A stretch of 64,000 nt of DNA from Akanthomyces muscarius (lineage: Eukaryota; Ascomycota; Sordariomycetes; Hypocreales; Cordycipitaceae): positions 4,092,001-4,156,000 of the forward strand of contig NC_079244.1 of the NCBI RefSeq assembly GCF_028009165.1, given 5' to 3'. This document shows positions 21,741-32,462 of the stretch, piece by piece (the stretch's first letter is position 1; every line of letters starts with the position of its first letter). A program made the position numbers and the translations under genes. The notes beneath the pieces are model-generated. The model saw only the letters and a list, made by a program, of their open reading frames with translations, was not told the origin of the DNA and did no database searches.

Positions 21741-23212
21741 GGGGCGACAGCAAGCAATACCGGGTCAGTGGCTTTTTTTTCTTTCCGGCCCGACACGGGT
21801 TTGCTGAGTCTAAAATTATAAAGCAGCGTATATGGACGTCGTGCAAACACATCTGTTACTGATAAGGGAATATTTGTGAGAGGTCCAGAAATAGTAGCCC
21901 GTGCCGGGTCAATAGTGGACAATGGCTGGAGCAAGGCCGGCGCCACCGCCGATTGTGGGCTCTGACGGCCGGCTGGTGGGAGAGGTAAATGGTTGTGCGC
22001 GCGCGCCGCGCTACAGGAAACTATTTGATTTTTTCTTTCAAGAGCATGCGTGCATGCTTCGAGATTCTGAGTCAAGTTCCATGTCTGATATTGGCCAGCC
22101 ACGGCAGGCAAAAAGAGGACATAAAAAAGGAGCATAGGCGCCCCATGCGCGCCATGACAAGCAAAGAACGACCGTTGAAAAAAACGTCGTTGCAAGGTCC
22201 GCGGGCGAACTCAAACCGACAGCCACTCGCCACTACTTGCCGCTCCATGTGCTGCTCTACATGTCTCAGACAAACAGACTCGTCGTCTCTGAGGCCTGGG
22301 CGGAGACAACATTGTCGCAGGTGGTGGCGGGCGTTGTCCGTGACAGCTCCGAATACGATAGTTTTCCTGGAGTTGGAAAGGTTGTTTGGTCAGTAGGGGC
22401 ACGTAAAATTACCTCGACTCTTGCAACTGTCCAGCTTTTTTTTTCCTTTGCCCGCCGTAAAGGCTCCGCCCCTTTGCAGCTGCAAAGCGCAGCCATGTTT
22501 TAGTTTCTCGGACTTGATGGTGTGCACGCACCGATTGCAACACCAGCGTAAGGCTTCTGCGCAGGAGGCATATAGGCATGGTCCTGTGATAGTTGGTTGG
22601 CCGGCGCCGCTGCTGAAACGGAGAATTGGTCCACCGTGTGAAGAGGCGTTTGCGGCTGAGAACTTTTGACTGGAGTTTTTCTGGCAACGTGTGCCTGGAA
22701 CTAACAGAAGGTTCAAGCCCTCTTTCGCCACAGCATCCTTCTAGAACGGCGAATCGAAGGACCAGGTGGGTGTGGTACCTGCAGCCCCCAGCAACATTCG
22801 ACGACGGGCGCTTTGGTAGTCTCTCAATCTCTCCCTGGCCTCTAGACGAGGAGGGTGTGGTGCTCCATTGGGTTTGGGGAGCAGTCTATCACCAGTCAGG
22901 AAGCTCATATTGGACAGCTGCATTTTGCATCGTGTCATCATCTCAGACCTGCATACGGTGCAACCAGAAAGTGCGGAGGTCTAATGAAGCTGCGTTGGTG
23001 GCCGAGAGGCAACAGGATTTGGATGGCCATCCCCACCGCGACTGGCCTGCCAACTGTCTTTGCCCATCGACCAAGGTGGTGATGGGGAGCGACTCCGTTC
23101 GGGCTGGTTTTGCGATGTACTGACACAACTGATGACCGCATTTCGGCCGGATTGAAGTGCGCCAAGCGGCGGCGAGTGTTTGATGCAGGTCGCTGGAGAT
23201 TCCAGGTCCGCA

Positions 23213-23232
23213 AGTCAGTCAGTCAGTCAGTG
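23213..23232 (+). repeat. AGTC microsatellite
   Basis: About five copies of the tetranucleotide cagt/agtc in intergenic DNA. Confidence 0.85.
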
Positions 23233-24702
23233 GTGGTGGTTGGCGGGCGGTGGAAGGTGCGTTGGTGCGTTGGTGCGGACAGAGCGGATCATCCAAGGAC
23301 TAGTGGAGAGCGGGCCACCGACAGGGCCAAGGGCACCAGGGCCGCTCTCCACACGGCCAAGGGCATCAACAATCTACAGGGGCAAAGGGGCACGAGGGGC
23401 GAAGGAGGGACCGCCGCGCCGCTGAAACTGGCCTGCAAGCTTCATCAAGGCGGCGGTGCCTGCATGTCTGTGTGACTTGGGAGAGCGCCACCGCTGCAGG
23501 CTGCGATGCGAGTCCAGGTTGCAGCATGCCGACAATCTCGGACAGGGCTACAGATGAGGATGCACGAGATGCCGGCAAAGCTACAGATTACAAGGCCGCC
23601 CATGGACCCCTATCCCGCAAAACCAAAAGCTAACGTATTAGGTAGGTAACTAGCCACTGGTACCGACTGAGTGTCTTCCCGCCACGGGCGAAGCCGCTCA
23701 CCGACAAAAGCTCGAATTTAGCCGGCTGCGTTTGGTGGGGGTGGAGGGGGGGCATGAGAAAAAACATGTGTGTAGAGAAAAGTACTAATGAGAAAATGAT
23801 GCCAGAAAAAAAAAGAACGAGAAAAAAAATGATGGAATAAAAAAATCAGGTCTGCCCTGGTGACTCGCCGGCCACAAGGTCTCAACGGGTAGAGGCCGCG
23901 GCCCGCCTCTGGTGAGCGGAGACTCATCAGGTTTAATCTCCCGGGGCAGAACATTGTCGTCATTTCATGTCGGATGCTGTACGACAGCTGCAGCAGTGAG
24001 AGTGGGCTGTCCCATGGCGGCGGTTTAAAAAAAGAATGAGTGAGACCTGGGGCTGCTGTCTGAAGCTCCAAAGGTTTCTCTGCATGGTGGTACGCGAAAA
24101 GGAAATGCGAGGCCTCAGACCAGCTTGGCTGGACAAGATGATTACCAAGATGAATGTAGGTAGTGCTCGACACCGACTCTTGGGCGCGTGGGGAGAATTG
24201 CTGTAGAGGGTGGATCGGGTGGCCTCTGATGGCAGGGCCTTTTAGTAGGTACCTAACTGGTAGGGTCATGCCTGCTTCGCTGCTGCTCGGCGGCCTGCCA
24301 TCTGCTAATGAAGAGGCCTGCAGGCAGCTAGGTAGCTGTGTGGCCACCAAAACAGGCCTCGTTGTGCGCCTTTCGACTGCCATCCCATCCCTTCCCATGC
24401 CATGCAACCACCATCATCACAATGCTGTGGTCGTGCCTTACATGATCAAAACCACCACGACAGACCGCGACGGCCGCGATTGACAGGGATCCCCTCCCGC
24501 TCCATGTCACACAGCTAGCGCTGCAGCTGCAGTCCCGTCCGCTTGTACCGACGAGGAAATAGAACTGCTGGTCCTCGAGTCGTGTTCTGCTCTTTAGATT
24601 TCCAACTAACCGACCGGGCTTGCAACTAATCTGCTGGTCTGTCTGCTCCGGGGCGCCATCGTCCGTTGCGCGCGCTGGCCGCAGCAGGCCTGCCAACCTG
24701 TA

Positions 24703-24730
24703 GCACTTGCACTTGCACTTGCACTTGCAC
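24703..24730 (+). repeat. CACTTG hexanucleotide repeat
   Basis: More than four perfect copies of CACTTG in the far-upstream leader region of the epimerase-like gene. Confidence 0.85.
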
Positions 24731-25389
24731 GTTAATAATAAGGCGCCGTGCTGCCCCTCCTTCCTGCCTCGCTCGTCCCACGCATCATCCCTCCTGGCCA
24801 ACCTCGACAACGCATCCCGCCTCACTTTTACTTCTTCCACTTTTCAAAAGTACCTCCTGCACCCTTTACCTTTAGAAAACGCACAATCGCAACGTGCTTT
24901 GCTCCTTTTTCCAGCTACTCAACCGACTCTGTTGTCTGTGCAACATTATTCTCCATTGCCAGCATACACAACCGCTAGCCCTCTGGCAATCCTAGACCTG
25001 TTAGTCCCGCCAATTCCCGACACTGATTTGTCGCATAAACCGAGACTTTCGCCCTGTTGCTTGTTTCTGCCACATGACTCACAAGAAACAAACCTGATCT
25101 CTTTTGACTCTGTACCAAATTCTCTGACAGTTTTTCCTCTCCAAAATAGCCTCGACACTTTGAGCCCACTCGAGTTCCATTGTCAGCCCGCTCAGCCCCG
25201 TTTCCAATCGTACCCAGCTTCCAGAAGGAGCACGTCGGGCCAAAGCATTTCGTTTCAGTTGTGGGCATACCAGCTACTTGCTCCGCGACTCTCGTCTGCT
25301 TCGAGAGGGCCTCCTGCAACCTCCGTGCACACTGCAACCACCAGAGCACTTTTCACGACAGCCAAAAGCCGCACAGCGCCAACGACGAC

Positions 25390-26609
25390 ATGGCAGACGC
25401 CAAGCCTTCCGTCCTCATTGTAGGCGGCATGGGCTATCTCGGCCGTTTCCTCGCTCTCCACATCCACAAGAATAACCTGGCGTCCGAAGTGCGCCTCGTC
25501 GATAAGGTTTTGCCTCAGTTAGCCTGGCTGGCACCCGAATTTTCCGACGCGTGCTCCCAGGACAAGTTTGTGCAAGCAGATGCTAGCAGACCCGGTAAGC
25601 TTTGCACACCTTTGGCCCAACTGCCATTTAGCGTTTGCTCCCGCTCCCGCGCCGTTGAATGCTAACAGTCCATCGCGCTCCAGAGGGTCTTGGCAGAACA
25701 TTCGATCGCGCCGACGGCAAACAATGGGACTATGTTTTCAACTGCGGTGGCGAAACGAGATACTCTCAAGAAGACGAGGTCTACAGGCTGCGATCGCTAA
25801 ACCTCTCTGTCGAGCTCGGCAAGGAGGCCGCCAAGCGCAAAGTCAAGGCTTTTGTTGAGCTTAGCACTGGCATGGTCTACAAGTCGGACTCGGCACCGAG
25901 CAAAGAGGGCGATAAGATCAAGCCATGGAGCAAAATTGCCGTCTACAAATTGCAAGCCGAAGAGGAGCTGGCCAAGATAGACGGTCTCAACCTCGCCATC
26001 GTGCGACTTCCCCACGTCTACGGCCCTTATGCTTCGCAATGGGTCGCCACAGCCCTGTGCATGGCCCGCGTCTACCAGCATCTCGAGGACGAAATGAAGT
26101 GGCTGTGGACAAAGGACCTGCGCACAAATACTGTTCATGTTGAGGATGCAACTCGTGCTCTGTGGGATATCGCAGCCTGGTTCGATGCCGGCAAAAAGGG
26201 CTGGGATGCTGCCGAAATGGGCAAAGTGCCCACGTTCAACGTGGTCGACAAATCGGCCACAACACAGGGTACCATGGCCGGCATTATTGGTGAAATCTTC
26301 AAGATTGAGACTGGATTTCAAGGTCAACTAGTGAGCACGTTTGCTCGCCTCAACCTGGAAAGTGTTGTCGACGACGTCAACGACGAGGTGCTTGGACCGT
26401 GGGCAGAGTTGCTGACCGATGCCGGCATCACTCGTCCGGGACCCCTGACACCATTTATGGAAAAGGAACTTCTTAAGGACACGGACCTGAGCATGGATGG
26501 AAGCAGGCTAGACAAGCTGTTGGGATTCACGTACGAAAAACCGAAGATTACCAAGGCACTAGTGGAGGAGGTCATTGCGAGCTACAAGAAGATGAACTGG
26601 TGGCCGTAG
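25390..26609 (+). CDS. NAD-binding epimerase/dehydratase-like protein (extended SDR), 376 aa
   Basis: Exons 25390-25594 and 25684-26609; the 89-nt intron is removed to give ADASRP/EGLGRTFD. The N-terminal Rossmann motif is SVLIVGGMGYLGRFLALHI (GxxGxxG) with Asp after the second strand (RLVDK), favouring NAD. Further family features are VFNCGGETRYSQEDEVYRL, VELSTGMVYKSDS, and RLPHVYGPYASQW in the substrate half. The catalytic YxxxK of extended SDRs is not evident: the expected place reads KIAVYKLQAEEEL, with K directly after Y. Substrate is unknown and a non-catalytic or divergent role is possible. No signal peptide or membrane segment. The leader upstream (24700-25389) is long, C/T-rich and open in one frame, but I treat it as untranslated. 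Confidence 0.88.
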
Positions 26610-27926
26610 TTGCTGTGACGCATGGCAGGAACTCCATTTAGCGGCATTGCGTTTACATATCTACGGGGAATGCACAGGAACATTCAGAATAATGACGGAC
26701 GAGGGTACTTTAGGAGCTGCGGTAACTGCTGAAGCAGTGGTGGCTGGTGAGCGTGGCAGCAGTGTATAATTAGAATATATCCTGAGACGAGCAAGCCAAT
26801 TATGAGCACTTTGCAGATGAAACGAGCAGTCCAGGATGTCGTCTGATGTGTCTGTGGTTCGGGTCGATAATGGTTTCAAGACGGGTATTATTCCCAGGTA
26901 CTCATCTTCTGCCGGTCATCAGCCGAGACCAGCGCGAGCTGCACCAGCGCAAGGATGACCCGACCGACAGGGCAAGGAGCATGCGGCCGAAGTGGTGGTG
27001 GTAACGGCCAGATGAACCGACCCCAGATGAGGCCGTGGCAAAGATGTCTAGGTCTATTTGAGTGTTGAAGAGAAAGCAATCCGAGAAGGTTGGGGGGAAC
27101 AATGCATCAGCACAAGGTAGATCTATCCTACGCTATACGGGAACGGAGTAGGAGAGCCATGGCGGGAACGGAGAGGGGCCAGAGCTGGCGAGCGATCAAG
27201 GTAAATACTTGTACTTATTATGGCAGGCAGGATGCGGAAGTATGTCGACCGTACGAGCGAGCTGGCCTGATCTTGGTCTGGTTTAGGGTTTAGCGTCCCA
27301 GCGGAGACGGGTAGTTGATTGAATTGCAACGTCAGAGTCGCAAAGAGAAAACGGGGACGAGTCTCACCAGCCGCCCATCTCGGACGTGGTCCCGTTCTAC
27401 TTGGAATGGAATCGGGAATCATTACGGGGCGGGAGGGGTGCGGTACAAGTTTGCGCCGCGTAGTCTCGCAACTTCCTTTCGGAGGTGGCTGCTCGACGAC
27501 GTCGAATGAAACAAGCCGAGGCCCAGCTTGGCGCCGGAGGTGTGCGCCCCTCACCAGGCGGTCCGGCAAGGCAGGGTAAGGTAGGTACATAGGTAGGGGG
27601 CTAGCTACCGCACGGAGTAGTGAGGGGAAGCTTAGCGGCGGAGGCGACGCGGGGTTGTTGTGTGGTTTGTGCTTGTTCATTTTTACGTCCATGACTGCTA
27701 CCTAATTAAACTACCCTTTAAAAATCCGAGCCTTGTCCCTTTTTCTCTTCTGTTTCCCTGCATTCTAGACCTCTGGCTCCTTGCGACCCGAGCATTTGAT
27801 ATCCAAACTTCTGTTGCGACAGACCTCGAGTATCCAAGCTGTGCCGTGATATCCTCTTATCTGTTCTACCCCGCTATATACTACATCAGCTTCCAAGGAC
27901 GTTTGAAAACGCACACAGTCGCAATC
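26610..27926. other. Intergenic region, no gene seen
   Basis: 1.3 kb. The 3' side of the epimerase-like gene is AT-rich. A TAGGTA-type cluster lies at 27580-27596. A pyrimidine-rich leader with TATATA at about 27875 precedes the next gene. Open frames on both strands (for example 27123-27692 minus) show no family features. Confidence 0.55.
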
Positions 27927-28582
27927 ATGGCCGCCCCTCCTGAGAAGACGATGAAGAACCTCACTGGCAAGTGGAATGTGGTACGTCTCCCCCCTCCACC
28001 TTGGATTACCCTTTCGCGAAAGTCTTCTTTTGTGTCAAAACCAAGAACAAGATGCTCAAGAACCAAAAACAGAACTACAAGTACTCCGACTCGAGCGAGC
28101 CCGGCCTCATCATCCAGGGCATCAGCTACCTCGTGCGCAAGGGCATCCTGGCGGCGACCCTCACGCTCGAGACGAACCAGTACGAGGCGGCGCCCAACCC
28201 GCCCAACGAGGCCGAGCCCGAGTGCTGGCACATTGACATTGTGCAGTCGGCGTCGGGCATGAGCACCGAGGAGCGCCGCTGCCTCGATGACACCTTCCGC
28301 CAGCACTCGGACTGGCTCTTTGGCAACGTGCGCGGGCGGTCGGCGTGGATCGGCGTCGAGGATATCGAGGACGCGTACCTGAAGAACGGGTGGCTGGTCG
28401 AGGGCGAGGGCGGCAAGAACCTGATCCTGTCGCACGCCGAGTCCGAGGACTACGGCTGGACGGCGGACCAGATCTGGGGCTTCCAGGAGGTCGATGGCGA
28501 GAGGCGCCACTGCCGCAACATTGTGATTACAAAGGGCGACCAGCGCGCCGAGTTTCGCTTCGTGTATGACTATGAGGAGTAG
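27927..28582 (+). CDS. Unrecognised small fungal protein, 196 aa
   Basis: Exons 27927-27980 and 28046-28582; a 65-nt intron (GTACGT..CCAAG) joins MKNLTGKWNV to NKMLKNQKQNYKYSD in phase 0. The fold-like pattern is short beta strands: GLIIQGISYLVRKGILAATL, LTLETNQYEA, WHIDIVQSASG, WLFGNVRGRSAWI, FRFVYDYEE. Together with the N-terminal LTGKW (compare GxW of lipocalins) this suggests a small calycin-like beta barrel. There is no signal peptide, so a cytosolic ligand-binding protein is conceivable, but that is inference. GC3 is very high and the reading frame is clearly coding. Function unknown. Confidence 0.8.
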
Positions 28583-28866
28583 TGTAGGGACCAAGGGGGA
28601 AACGGCAGTTGGTTTTTTTTATAGGTGGAGGGGGTCGTGGCAGGATTTGGAACGGCCAATGGTTGATGTCGGGAAATTGCACAGCTGATACCTATGTTTG
28701 TTCAAGATGGTAGATGCGGGTACCACGACCCTCATTGCTCATGTTCTCGCTATATACATTCCTAGAGGAATTTTTTCTTTCGCCATCCTCTTGCCCCCTC
28801 TCAATAATATGCACTGTAAACCCCTCCTTTTTTTTCGCATTCAGCATGTTCCCCTCTCAGCCTCCA

Positions 28867-29523
28867 TCACGCGGGCCGTCTCTTGACAAACTCCTCCAGG
28901 TCCTGCACCGTCGCCACGCCCAGCACGAACCGTCTATTCTCGTCCGTCACGACCGCAAACTCCTGCGCCCACTCCCCACCGGCTCCAGCGCCGGCACCAC
29001 CATCGCCGCCCCTGAAGAACGACTCGAGCTCCTCCAGCGGCGTCTGCATCGTGATGACGCGGTACGTGCGCCCCCTGCGCTGGAACCGCGTCATGGCCGC
29101 CGACAGGGGATCCTCGGCCTGCACCCTCCGCGCGTCGAGCTGCGCCTGCAGGTGCGGGATGGCAATATAGCCGAGCAGCGCGCGCGTCTCGCCGTCGACA
29201 ATGGTCAGGTGCGTGTAGTCGCGCTCAAACGCGGACAGCAGGGCGAGGGAGATGCTGTCGGACGGGTTGAGGGACAGCGCGGCCGGGGGGTCGAGGTCTT
29301 CGACGGTGGCCTAGAGGAAGCAACGCATGTCAGTAGTGGTTACGGGGGGGCAGAGCCATGGGGAGCCGTCGGTGGGCGGGCGGGCAAGGAAATGGGGGGC
29401 TTGGAAGCGGTGGTTTGGGTAAAGCTTTTTCTTCTTCGAGCTTCTGGTTTGGAGACATACCCCGCGGTAACGCGCCGCCCACTGCGATGAGGACTTGCCA
29501 CTGGCGGCAGCTTGTGTAGCCAT
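28867..29523 (-). CDS. CBS-domain protein, 168 aa
   Basis: Minus strand, exons 29461-29523 and 28867-29310; the 150-nt intron uses GTATGT and CTCTAG, phase 0. After a short Ala/Ser-rich N-terminus come two CBS-type repeats. The first is ATVEDLDPPAALSLNPSDS with SISLALLSAFERDYTHLTIV and a DGETRALLGYIAIPHL strand. The second is DPLSAAMTRF through YRVITMQTPLEELESFF, AVVTDENRRFVLGVATVQDL and a C-terminal KRRPA. Tandem CBS repeats form an adenosine-nucleotide-sensing Bateman module. With nothing fused to it, the protein is probably regulatory, with an unknown partner. A Gly/Ala-rich loop (GGDGGAGAGAGG) interrupts the second repeat. Confidence 0.85.
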
Positions 29524-31159
29524 GGTGACAATGAAATATGTGAGGTCGGCGATTCGAGAGAGCGGTCGTTTGGGTGGCTAGGCGCAGAGTGCGGCTCGTC
29601 AAGCTCGTTTGAGGGGATATGAAATTGTTGGAAATCCATCCATGTCGCCCCGCCACTGTCGCAATAATTTGACGTAGGTGGGGCGCGCCATGTCACTTTG
29701 CCGATGCAGGTATAGGAACGGTTTCCCGCGATTTTGTCAATGAATGTGAAATTTATGGATATTCATGAATGGTTGAAGAAGTACCTATTTGAATCACGGC
29801 ATCACTCCTTTGTAGCAGGTACAACGTATCAAGGCTCAAATGAGGCGCACCCATCTAACCTCGTGGTTCACGATAGCCACTCTACAGTCTCCTCATTTCT
29901 GCGCTTGCTTGGACACCAGCTTGACACTCCAGTTCTCTAGTCAATAGACTTTAGCCATTCACGGAGACTGTGACAACAAGCATCCACCGACAGCCTTGTC
30001 GGGTTGCTGCTACACATGGAGCTGTCCACCCACGGTGCACGATCCACAGCCTCCAAACGTAGTGGAAGCAGAGCCTCTGCAAATGCTCAATGAACGAATT
30101 CAAGTCACCGCCAATGAGTCACGATCCATGTAATCTCCTCTATAGAGCCGGCCTCTTTCTTGAAATAAGCAGCTCCAGAGAGCCTGCCGGCCGGCAGCAC
30201 CGCAAGCTCTCGGCGGCGGTCGGAGCCCACCCGGGCGTGTCCGGCGCGCCCCGCCCCACAGGAGCTCCGTACCTGGTAGAACGCAAATGGCCTCGTGAGC
30301 AGTCAGAGCTCTATACTCTGGGGCTGTACGAGAGACATGTCAGGGATTCTGTCGAGTGTATCCAGCTGGCTGAAGCAGACTCATTGCACAAGGTGCAGAT
30401 GGAACGTAGCGAAAGAAAGGCGCAAGGCATAAGCTGGCACCGCGCGTGATGGGTGTCGAAATGACGCCTCCGGCCATGCAAATCGACGCGAGACGAAACA
30501 ACTCATCAACTATCGTAAAATGCAGTGAGGCCATCTCCAGAAAGCAAAAGATACCAAAGCCAAGCAAATTATACCCACCGGCGCTGACTATGCGGCGCAA
30601 GTGACTAGTCGTTGATGTCACAAATATCAGGCATGTATACCTACAACTCCTTCTCAGGTGTGTGTGTTGCCCGGGCGCTACCAGGCTCCTTAACTCCGGG
30701 CGGCGCGCCTGACTTTTAGGATTGCTGGCGACAACCTATGCAACCTTTTCTACATTGTCGTCCTGTAGCTTGCATCTTCTGCATTGAATTTTACTTTCGA
30801 CGCATGTTCTTCGTCAGCCATCTACAAGGCGCAATTTGACACCCATATTGCCCAGCCCCCCGCCTCGTCGACCAGCATCGCGACGTCACTTGAGCCTCAA
30901 AAGCTCTGGCCTCAGCATCCGTACAGAGGCAAGACAGACCCCCCCAGCCTGTTGCGCTTCTCCACAAAACTCCTCCTCCCGCTCTTACAGGTTTCCTCTC
31001 CTCGGGCGGTATTTATTTATTCATTTTCCCATCCTCCTTTGTCAATCCTGTAGCCTACCTACCTCGCGATAGTAAATTCAATTTGTTTTGGCATTGGCCC
31101 AAAGTTCACCACTCAGTCCTTTGTTACTCTCTGTCCTCTTTTTTTCTGACTCTGAAACT
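29524..31159. other. Divergent intergenic region, no gene seen
   Basis: 1.6 kb between the divergent CBS-domain and phosphate-carrier genes. No credible coding frame. From about 30780 the plus strand is pyrimidine-rich and forms the leader of the carrier gene. Low-complexity content is modest. Confidence 0.6.
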
Positions 31160-32462
31160 ATGGTGTCCTACTACCCTTCCATGGACGCCGTCCAGGGCCG
31201 CGCCAGATACACATCCCCGCCCATGGCGACTGGCCTCGCGCCGCGGTACGGCAAGCCGACGCCGTACCAGGCCCGGCCGGAGCTGTACGGCGCCTTTTCC
31301 GTCGTCGACGACGCCAAGGACAAGGCGAAGCAGCTGAGCGCCGAGGCGCAAAAGGAGTTTGACAAGGCCGTGGTCAAGGCCAAGCCCGCCGCCGCGGGCA
31401 AGATGGAGCTCTACTCGGGCTCGTACTATGCCGCCTGCACCTTTGGCGGTCTGCTCGCCTGTGTAAGCAACGTCTCCAACTGCCCGCATGGCTCCGACTA
31501 ACACGCGACGAACCCCCAAAGGGCCTCACCCACGCCGCCGTCACGCCCCTCGACCTCGTCAAGACCCGCCGCCAGGTCGACGCCAAGCTCTACACGAGCA
31601 ACGTCCAGGCGTGGAGCAAAATCTTCCGCGCCGAGGGCGTCCGCGGCATCTTCACCGGCTGGTCCCCGACGCTGCTCGGCTACTCGGCCCAGGGCGCCTT
31701 CAAGTACGGCTGGTACGAGTACTTCAAGAAGACCTACGCCGACCTCGCGGGGCCCGAGGCCGCCGCCAAGTACAAGACGGGCCTCTACCTCGCCGCGTCC
31801 GCGTCGGCCGAGTTCCTCGCCGACATTGCGCTCTGCCCCTTTGAGGCCGTCAAGGTCCGCGCCCAGGGCACCATCCCGAACCCGTACAAGGGCACCTTTG
31901 ACGGCATCAGCCAGATCGTGGCCAAGGAGGGCACCGCCGGGCTGTACAAGGGCATCTACCCGCTCTGGGGCCGCCAGATCCCCTACACCATGATGAAGTT
32001 TGCCTCGTTCGAGACGATTGTCGAGATGATGTACGCGCGCCTGCCCGGCTCCAAGGCCGACTACTCCAAGGCCGCGCAGACGGGCGTCTCCTTCTCCGCG
32101 GGCTACCTCGCGGGCATCCTCTGCGCCATTGTCTCGCACCCGGCCGACGTCATGGTCAGCAAGCTCAACTCGAACCGCGGTCCGGGTGAGGCCGTCGGCA
32201 GCGCCGTCGGTCGCATCTACAAGGACATTGGCTTCGGCGGTCTCTGGAACGGCCTCCCGGTGCGCATCGTCATGATTGGCACGCTGACGGGTCTGCAGTG
32301 GATGATCTATGTAAGTGTTTTCTTCTCCTTTCTTTTTCGTGGCTACTCAGGTGGGATGGGATTGAGGTGTTGGCTAACACGAAAACGCAGGACTACTTCA
32401 AGATCTTCATGGGTTTCCCCACCACCGGAGGCGCTGCTCCCCCCGGCGAGGAGAAGAAGTAA
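31160..32462 (+). CDS. MIR1: Mitochondrial phosphate carrier, 387 aa
   Basis: Exons 31160-31462, 31522-32310 and 32391-32462; introns of 59 and 80 nt, all phase 0. The protein imports inorganic phosphate with protons (or in exchange for hydroxide) across the inner mitochondrial membrane for ATP synthesis. Three mitochondrial-carrier repeats show the signatures PLDLVKTRRQ, PFEAVKVRAQ and PADVMVSKLN. Phosphate-carrier hallmarks are GLTHAAVTPLDLVKTRRQVD, GWSPTLLGYSAQGAFKYGWY and LWGRQIPYTMMKFASFE. An N-terminal extension of about 90 residues (PELYGAFSVVDDAKDKAKQL) precedes the first repeat, as in other filamentous-fungal members. The symbol is by family. Yeast has two such carriers (Mir1 and Pic2), so orthology is not fixed. 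Confidence 0.95.

Larger units (their letters stand above)
21182..25389. other. Gene-poor region (4.2 kb)
   Basis: It holds the frameshifted small gene at 21532-21740 and simple repeats near 23213 and 24703. The region from about 24700 to 25389 is C/T-rich and forms the long leader of the epimerase-like gene. Several long open frames (for example 22626-23123 plus and 23718-24407 minus) have no domain, no splice logic and Cys/Trp-rich chance composition. No other gene seen. Confidence 0.5.

Noticed and set aside
21566..22195. 209-codon minus-strand frame overlapping the frameshifted small gene
   Set aside because: It is the third frame of that locus; the protein-like segments lie in the other two frames.
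23718..24407. 229-codon minus-strand frame in the gene-poor region
   Set aside because: Phe/Ser/His-rich without domain or splice signals; composition follows A-rich DNA on the plus strand.
24707..25423. 238-codon plus-strand frame overlapping the start of the epimerase-like gene
   Set aside because: Pyrimidine-rich leader sequence, Ser/Pro/Leu-rich, out of frame with the Rossmann-fold gene it overlaps.
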